A DNA stretch of 64,000 nucleotides from positions 620,001-684,000 of the forward strand of contig CAWVDN010000001.1 in the NCBI GenBank assembly GCA_963928055.1, given 5' to 3'. How positions within the stretch are numbered: the first letter of the stretch is position 1; each line of letters begins with the position of its first letter. The DNA comes from Scatomonas sp963928055. GTDB lineage: Bacteria; Bacillota; Clostridia; Lachnospirales; Lachnospiraceae. Position numbers and translations under genes: made by a program. Of this stretch, positions 59,885 through 64,000 are shown one piece after another. The notes beneath the pieces were generated by a model. That model was not told the DNA's origin. It saw only the letters and a program-made list of their open reading frames with translations, and did no database searches.

Positions 59885-60713
59885 TCTCCCGGTCCATGCT
59901 GCCGGAACGGAATCCCTCCAGATCCAGGGTAACATAGCGGAACTCCAGTTCCGTGAGGATCTGGAGGATTTTTTCCGCCTCCCCGGCCGCCCGGGGGATG
60001 TCCCTGGGTTCCACCTCCAGGCGCAGCACGTCTCCGTGAAGCCTGGCCCTTACCTGGGCGTATCCCAGATCCCGCAGAGCGTTCTCCGCCTGCTCCAGCC
60101 GTTTCAGGACTTCTTCCCGGATCCTGGTCCCGTAGGGAAGCCTTGTGGCCATACAAGGGGAGGAAGGCCGCTCCGCCGCGGCGATCCCCAGTTCTCCGGC
60201 GAACCTCCGGACCTGGGCTTTGGTAAATCCGGCATCCGCCAGCGGGCTTTGGATCCCCAGTTCCCGGACCGCCCGGATCCCCGGACGGTACTGCCCCAGG
60301 TCATCGGCGTTGGTGCCCTCCACCACCGCCGATGCTCCCAGACGCTTCGCCTCCTCCAGGGCCTTCCGGAACAGCAGCTTTTTACAGAGGTAGCAGCGGT
60401 CCGGGGGATTCTGCCGGATCTCCGGAAGCTCCGCCAGCTCGTCCACCGGGATCACCCGCTGGGGAACTCCCGCCTCCGCCGCGGTCCGCCGGGCGGCTTC
60501 CATGTCCGTCCGGGGATGGAGGGTGGTGTCAAAGGTCAGGGCATACAGTCTGGTCCCCTGCTCCTTCGCCGCCCGGGCGGCCAGATACAGAAGGAGGGAG
60601 CTGTCCACTCCCCCCGAAAATGCCAGGCATACATCCGCGGCTGCCAGATCCTTCATGCGTTTTACAAGTCCTTCTTTTTTCTGCTCCCAGAGCAGCCTGT
60701 CTTTTTCTTCCAT
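59865..60713 (-). CDS. larE: LarE-family ATP-dependent sulfur transferase
   Basis: A 282-residue PP-loop enzyme (SGGVDSS at 33-39) that adds sulfur in nickel-pincer cofactor synthesis for lactate racemase. C187 in ERPSSPCMATR matches the sacrificial cysteine of Lactiplantibacillus LarE. A second pair, C107 and C110 in DRCYLC, gives the three-cysteine set seen in LarE forms that hold a [4Fe-4S] cluster as sulfur carrier. No larA, larB or larC is nearby. It ends the smc-ftsY-ilvA unit, 12 bp after ilvA. Confidence 0.9.
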   Translation of the reverse strand: MEEKDRLLWEQKKEGLVKRMKDLAAADVCLAFSGGVDSSLLLYLAARAAKEQGTRLYALTFDTTLHPRTDMEAARRTAAEAGVPQRVIPVDELAELPEIRQNPPDRCYLCKKLLFRKALEEAKRLGASAVVEGTNADDLGQYRPGIRAVRELGIQSPLADAGFTKAQVRRFAGELGIAAAERPSSPCMATRLPYGTRIREEVLKRLEQAENALRDLGYAQVRARLHGDVLRLEVEPRDIPRAAGEAEKILQILTELEFRYVTLDLEGFRSGSMDREITPSVL

Positions 60714-60725
60714 GAATTTCTCCCT

Positions 60726-61937
60726 TTACAGATTTGCCCGCACCTGTCTTGGCTGATATCCGGCCTCTTCCAGGGCCCGGATGATCTGCAGCTTGTGTGA
60801 GGTGCCGAAGGCCTCCAGGGTGATCTGCAGTTCCACCGCCGCATTGCGGTTGGTGCTGTAGAACTGGTTGTGCTCCAGCTTGATGACATTGCCCTGCTGC
60901 TCCGCGATGACACCGGACACCCTGGTCAGCTCGCCGGGCTTATCCGGCAGCAGAACAGAAATGGTAAAGATCCTGTCTCGGGCGATCAGACCGTTCTGGA
61001 CCACGGAAGACATGGTGATCACATCCATGTTGCCGCCGCTTAAGATGGAAACCACTTTTTTCCCCTTTACATCCAGATGCTTCAGGGCCGCTACCGTCAG
61101 CAGACCCGAATTCTCCACGATCATCTTATGATTTTCCACCATATCCAGGAAGGCGACCACCAGTTCGTGGTCCTCCACCGTCAGGATCCCGTCCAGATTT
61201 TTCTGCAGATAGGGGAAAATCTTTTCTCCCGGCCGCTTCACCGCCGTACCGTCGGCAATGGTGTTCACGGAAGGCAGGGTGGTGACCTCTCCCTTTTCCA
61301 GGGACACCTGCATGCAGTTGGCTCCCGCCGGCTCCACACCGATGACCTTGATATTGGGATTCAGCAGCTTTGCCAGGGTGGAGACTCCCGTAGCCAGTCC
61401 GCCTCCGCCGATGGGCACCAGGATGTAGTCCACCAGGGGCATATCCTTAACGATCTCCATGGCGATGGTCCCCTGACCGGTCGCTACGGTCAGATCGTCA
61501 AAGGGATGGATAAAGGTGTAGCCGTGCTCCGCCGCCAGCTCGTAGGCCTTGTCGCATGCCTCATCATAGACATCCCCGTACAGCACTACCTCCGCCCCGT
61601 AGCTCTTGGTGCGCTCCACCTTGATCAGGGGGGTGGTGGTGGGCATGACGATCACAGCCTTCACACCGAAGGCCTTGGCCGCGTAGGCCACGCCCTGGGC
61701 GTGATTCCCGGCGGAGGCGGTGATCAGGCCTTTTTCCCTCTCCTCCGGGCTCAGGGTGCTGATCTTATAGTAAGCGCCCCGGATCTTATAGGCTCCCGTC
61801 ACCTGCATATTTTCCGGCTTCAGGTACACTTTGTTTCCGGTCTGCTGGCTGAAATATTCGCTGAATACCAGCTTGGTCTCCTGCGTGACCTTTTTAACGA
61901 TCTCCGAGGCCTCCTCAAACTTGTCTAATGTGAGCAT
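60726..61937 (-). CDS. ilvA: Threonine ammonia-lyase
   Basis: PLP enzyme converting threonine to 2-oxobutanoate. GAAGGA touches an ATG at 61943 and is correctly spaced from the ATG at 61937, so the latter is chosen, giving 403 residues. The PLP lysine is K51 in TGAYKIRGAYY; the phosphate loop is PIGGGGLATGV near 182. The C-terminus (about 325-403) is an ACT domain. Length and single ACT fit the clostridial TdcB/IlvA type; whether catabolic or biosynthetic is not clear, and no ilv genes flank it. Confidence 0.94.
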   Translation of the reverse strand: MLTLDKFEEASEIVKKVTQETKLVFSEYFSQQTGNKVYLKPENMQVTGAYKIRGAYYKISTLSPEEREKGLITASAGNHAQGVAYAAKAFGVKAVIVMPTTTPLIKVERTKSYGAEVVLYGDVYDEACDKAYELAAEHGYTFIHPFDDLTVATGQGTIAMEIVKDMPLVDYILVPIGGGGLATGVSTLAKLLNPNIKVIGVEPAGANCMQVSLEKGEVTTLPSVNTIADGTAVKRPGEKIFPYLQKNLDGILTVEDHELVVAFLDMVENHKMIVENSGLLTVAALKHLDVKGKKVVSILSGGNMDVITMSSVVQNGLIARDRIFTISVLLPDKPGELTRVSGVIAEQQGNVIKLEHNQFYSTNRNAAVELQITLEAFGTSHKLQIIRALEEAGYQPRQVRANL

Positions 61938-61960
61938 GTCCATTCCTTCTTTCTCTTCAC

Positions 61961-62902
61961 TTATTCCCGATCCGGCTCTACGTTGAACAGCGCGTTCACA
62001 AACTGATCCGGATCAAATTTCTGCAGGTCGTCGATGGTCTCCCCCACTCCGATATACTTCACCGGAATATCCAGCTCCGACTGGATAGCCACGGCGATAC
62101 CTCCCTTGGCGGTGCCGTCCAGCTTGGTAAGGATGATCCCCGTTACGTTGGCAGCCTCTTTAAACTGACGGGCCTGGGCCAGGGCGTTCTGTCCGGTGGT
62201 GCCGTCCAGCACTACCAGGGTCTCCAGATAAGCCTCCGGATACTCCCGTTCCAGGACCCGGTAGATCTTCTTCAGTTCTTCCATAAGGTTTTTCTTATTG
62301 TGGAGCCGCCCCGCCGTATCGCAGAGCAGCACATCGGCGTTCCTGGCCTTGGCCGCCGCCACGGCGTCGTAGACTACCGAGGCGGGATCCGCCCCGGGCT
62401 GGCCGCCGATGATCTCCACGCCGGCCCGGCTGGCCCAGCCTGTCAGCTGTTCTCCGGCTGCCGCCCGGAAAGTATCCGCCGCCGCCAGGATCACCTTTTT
62501 CCCCTGGGCCTTCAGCTTCCCTGCCAGCTTGCCCACAGAGGTGGTCTTTCCCACCCCGTTGACGCCGATGACCAGCACTACGGATTTGCGGTTCTCAAAT
62601 TCATAGGCCCTCTCCCCCACAGCCATCTGCTTTTTAATGCTGTCGATGAGCAGCTGCTTGCACTCGGAAGGGTCCTTGATGTGGCGCTCCGCCACTTCCA
62701 TCTTCAGATTGGAGATGATCCGGGTAGTGGTATTGATGCCGATATCCCCCATGACCAGGATCTCCTCGATCTCCTCGTAAAAATCCTCGTCAATGCTGGA
62801 AAATCCGCTGAAGATCGAATCAATGCCCGAAACAATGCTGTCCCTGGTCTTGCTCAGGCCCCGGACCAGCCGCCGGAAAAATCCCACTTTTTCTTCTCCC
62901 AT
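61961..62902 (-). CDS. ftsY: Signal recognition particle receptor FtsY
   Basis: SRP receptor GTPase for co-translational membrane insertion. The 313 residues lack the long acidic A domain of E. coli FtsY and start almost directly with the N domain. G motifs are GVNGVGKTTSVGKLA near 113, DTFRAAAGEQL near 142, DTAGRLHNKK near 195, and TKLDGTAKGG near 257. It lies 13 bp after smc, the usual order. Confidence 0.97.
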   Translation of the reverse strand: MGEEKVGFFRRLVRGLSKTRDSIVSGIDSIFSGFSSIDEDFYEEIEEILVMGDIGINTTTRIISNLKMEVAERHIKDPSECKQLLIDSIKKQMAVGERAYEFENRKSVVLVIGVNGVGKTTSVGKLAGKLKAQGKKVILAAADTFRAAAGEQLTGWASRAGVEIIGGQPGADPASVVYDAVAAAKARNADVLLCDTAGRLHNKKNLMEELKKIYRVLEREYPEAYLETLVVLDGTTGQNALAQARQFKEAANVTGIILTKLDGTAKGGIAVAIQSELDIPVKYIGVGETIDDLQKFDPDQFVNALFNVEPDRE

Positions 62903-62915
62903 GCTCCTCTGCCTC

Positions 62916-64000
62916 CTATTTGTCCAGTTCTCCTTCGATGAGATTGACGGAAACCAGAGTGGAAACTCCTTTCTCCTGCATGGTAATGCCGTAGAGCCTG
63001 TCTGCCGCCGTCATCGTCCCTCGTCTATGGGTAATAATAATAAATTGTGTATTCTTTGTCAACTTGTGCAGATACCCGGCAAACCTGGTGACATTGGAAT
63101 CGTCCAGCGCCGCCTCGATCTCGTCCAGCAGGCAGAAGGGCGAGGGTTTCAGATTCTGGATGGCGAACAGCAGGGCGATGGCTGTCAGGGCCTTCTCCCC
63201 TCCGGAAAGCTGCATCATGTTCTGCAGCTTCTTTCCCGGAGGCTGGGAGATAATGCGGATCCCCGCCTCCAGGATATCCTCGTCCTCCTGAAGCTCCAGA
63301 GTGCCCCGGCCGCCGCCGAACAGCTGCTTGAAGGCTTTGTCGAATTCCTGCCGGATCTCCCCGAACTTTTCCGTGAACTGCTTCCGCATGCCCTGATCCA
63401 GTTCTTCCACAATATTCCGCAGAGTATCCGCCGCCTTGACCAGGTCGCTGTGCTGGGCGGAAAGGAAGGAATGCCGCTCCGAGAGTTCTTTGAATTCCTC
63501 CACGGCGTTGACGTTCACATCTCCCAGCTTTCGGATCTCCTCCTTCAGAGAAGCGATCCCCTTCCGGACCTCCGTCCGGTCCGTCAGCTCCTCCCGGGCG
63601 TAGAGCGGCGCCTGGTCCGGAGTGGCCTCGTACTCTTCCCAGAGATAGGAGATCCGGTTTTCCCGGGTCTCCTCCAGCTTTTCCAGCTGGGCCTCCAGAC
63701 GAAAGCACTCTTTATCCATCCTGCCTTTGTGCTCCTGCAGCTCATCCCGCTTCTGAAAGAACGCCCGATGGCTCAGGTTCATCTCATCCTTCTGTTTCTG
63801 AAAAGCCTCTGTTTTTTCCGCATGGGCGGCCATGGCCTTTTCAGTGGCCTCGATCGTCCTGCGGATCTCCAGGATATCCCCCTGCTTCTTTTCGGAATCC
63901 AGAACTTCTCCCCGGAGATTTTCTTCCAGCTGTTCTTTTTCCTCCTGCAGGCGGCCGATATCTTCCCGGCTCCCCTTCAGCTTTTCCTCCAGGAACCCGC
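62916..64000 (-). CDS. smc: Chromosome segregation protein SMC, C-terminal part
   Basis: The 5' end is outside the window; about 361 codons are visible. The first part is the end of the coiled coil (Glu/Lys/Gln-rich, about 64000-63500), then the C-terminal ATPase half: signature MMQLSGGEKALTAIALLFAI, Walker B SPFCLLDEIEAALDDSNV, and a final ITHRRGTMTAADRLYGITMQE. SMC dimers with ScpAB condense DNA. It leads an operon through ftsY, ilvA and larE. Confidence 0.96.
   Translation of the reverse strand, partial: GFLEEKLKGSREDIGRLQEEKEQLEENLRGEVLDSEKKQGDILEIRRTIEATEKAMAAHAEKTEAFQKQKDEMNLSHRAFFQKRDELQEHKGRMDKECFRLEAQLEKLEETRENRISYLWEEYEATPDQAPLYAREELTDRTEVRKGIASLKEEIRKLGDVNVNAVEEFKELSERHSFLSAQHSDLVKAADTLRNIVEELDQGMRKQFTEKFGEIRQEFDKAFKQLFGGGRGTLELQEDEDILEAGIRIISQPPGKKLQNMMQLSGGEKALTAIALLFAIQNLKPSPFCLLDEIEAALDDSNVTRFAGYLHKLTKNTQFIIITHRRGTMTAADRLYGITMQEKGVSTLVSVNLIEGELDK

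Overview
The window comes from an anaerobic Bacillota chromosome, most likely a fairly G+C-rich member of the Lachnospiraceae (Clostridia). Supporting signs are a FabK-type fatty acid synthesis operon with a fused AccD-AccA gene, a Ni-CO dehydrogenase, a flavodiiron protein with a rubredoxin tail, the clostridial GGGtGRT/NifU-like pair, NiaR-controlled NAD synthesis, and Gram-positive lipoproteins and ribosome binding sites throughout. The assignment rests on gene content and order, because no rRNA is present.

Layout, left to right. 0-9 kb: a minus-strand type II fatty acid operon fabH-fabK-fabD-fabG-fabF-accB-fabZ-accC-accDA, followed by the start of a MarR-type regulator. A strong promoter with a FabT-like operator precedes fabH. 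9-14 kb: an MBOAT/DHHW O-acyltransferase pair with an IS30-family insertion behind its promoter. 14-18 kb: rplY (L25/Ctc) and a convergent nadB-nadC-niaR-nadA operon with a NiaR box on its -35. nadB appears to lack about 120 internal codons. 18-24 kb: an ABC-2 exporter, mscS and glgB. The ATPase, mscS and glgB are all broken by clustered single-base indels, which looks more like poor sequence than decay. 24-29 kb: ftsH, greA, an M18 aminopeptidase and lrgAB.

29-32 kb: a queuosine-salvage operon (nucleoside hydrolase QueK, ECF S component QrtT, radical SAM queuine lyase QueL) behind what looks like a preQ1-I riboswitch. queH, the last step of queuosine synthesis, lies at 56.5 kb. 32-39 kb: a lone CO dehydrogenase (cooS), an unknown membrane-anchored protein with a LysR regulator, and an amino acid ABC transporter controlled by a lysine riboswitch with its own terminator. 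39-47 kb: a MATE pump, a 52-bp tandem repeat array, a four-domain flavodiiron protein and a heterodimeric ABC exporter.

47-64 kb: a small lipoprotein, a YoeB/RelB toxin-antitoxin pair with a palindromic operator, the GGGtGRT/NifU-like pair, a beta-helix acyltransferase-like protein with topB, focA, asd, a ybhN-queH-argH operon, an ABC importer pair without a binding protein, and an smc-ftsY-ilvA-larE operon that runs off the right edge.

The best-supported regulatory systems are the two riboswitches and the FabT-like and NiaR operators. The least understood items are the GGGtGRT/NifU-like pair, the 52-bp array, the 34.4-kb membrane protein, and the nadB deletion together with the frameshift patch. 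No clearly new multi-gene system was found. No tRNA, rRNA, CRISPR array or prophage was seen.
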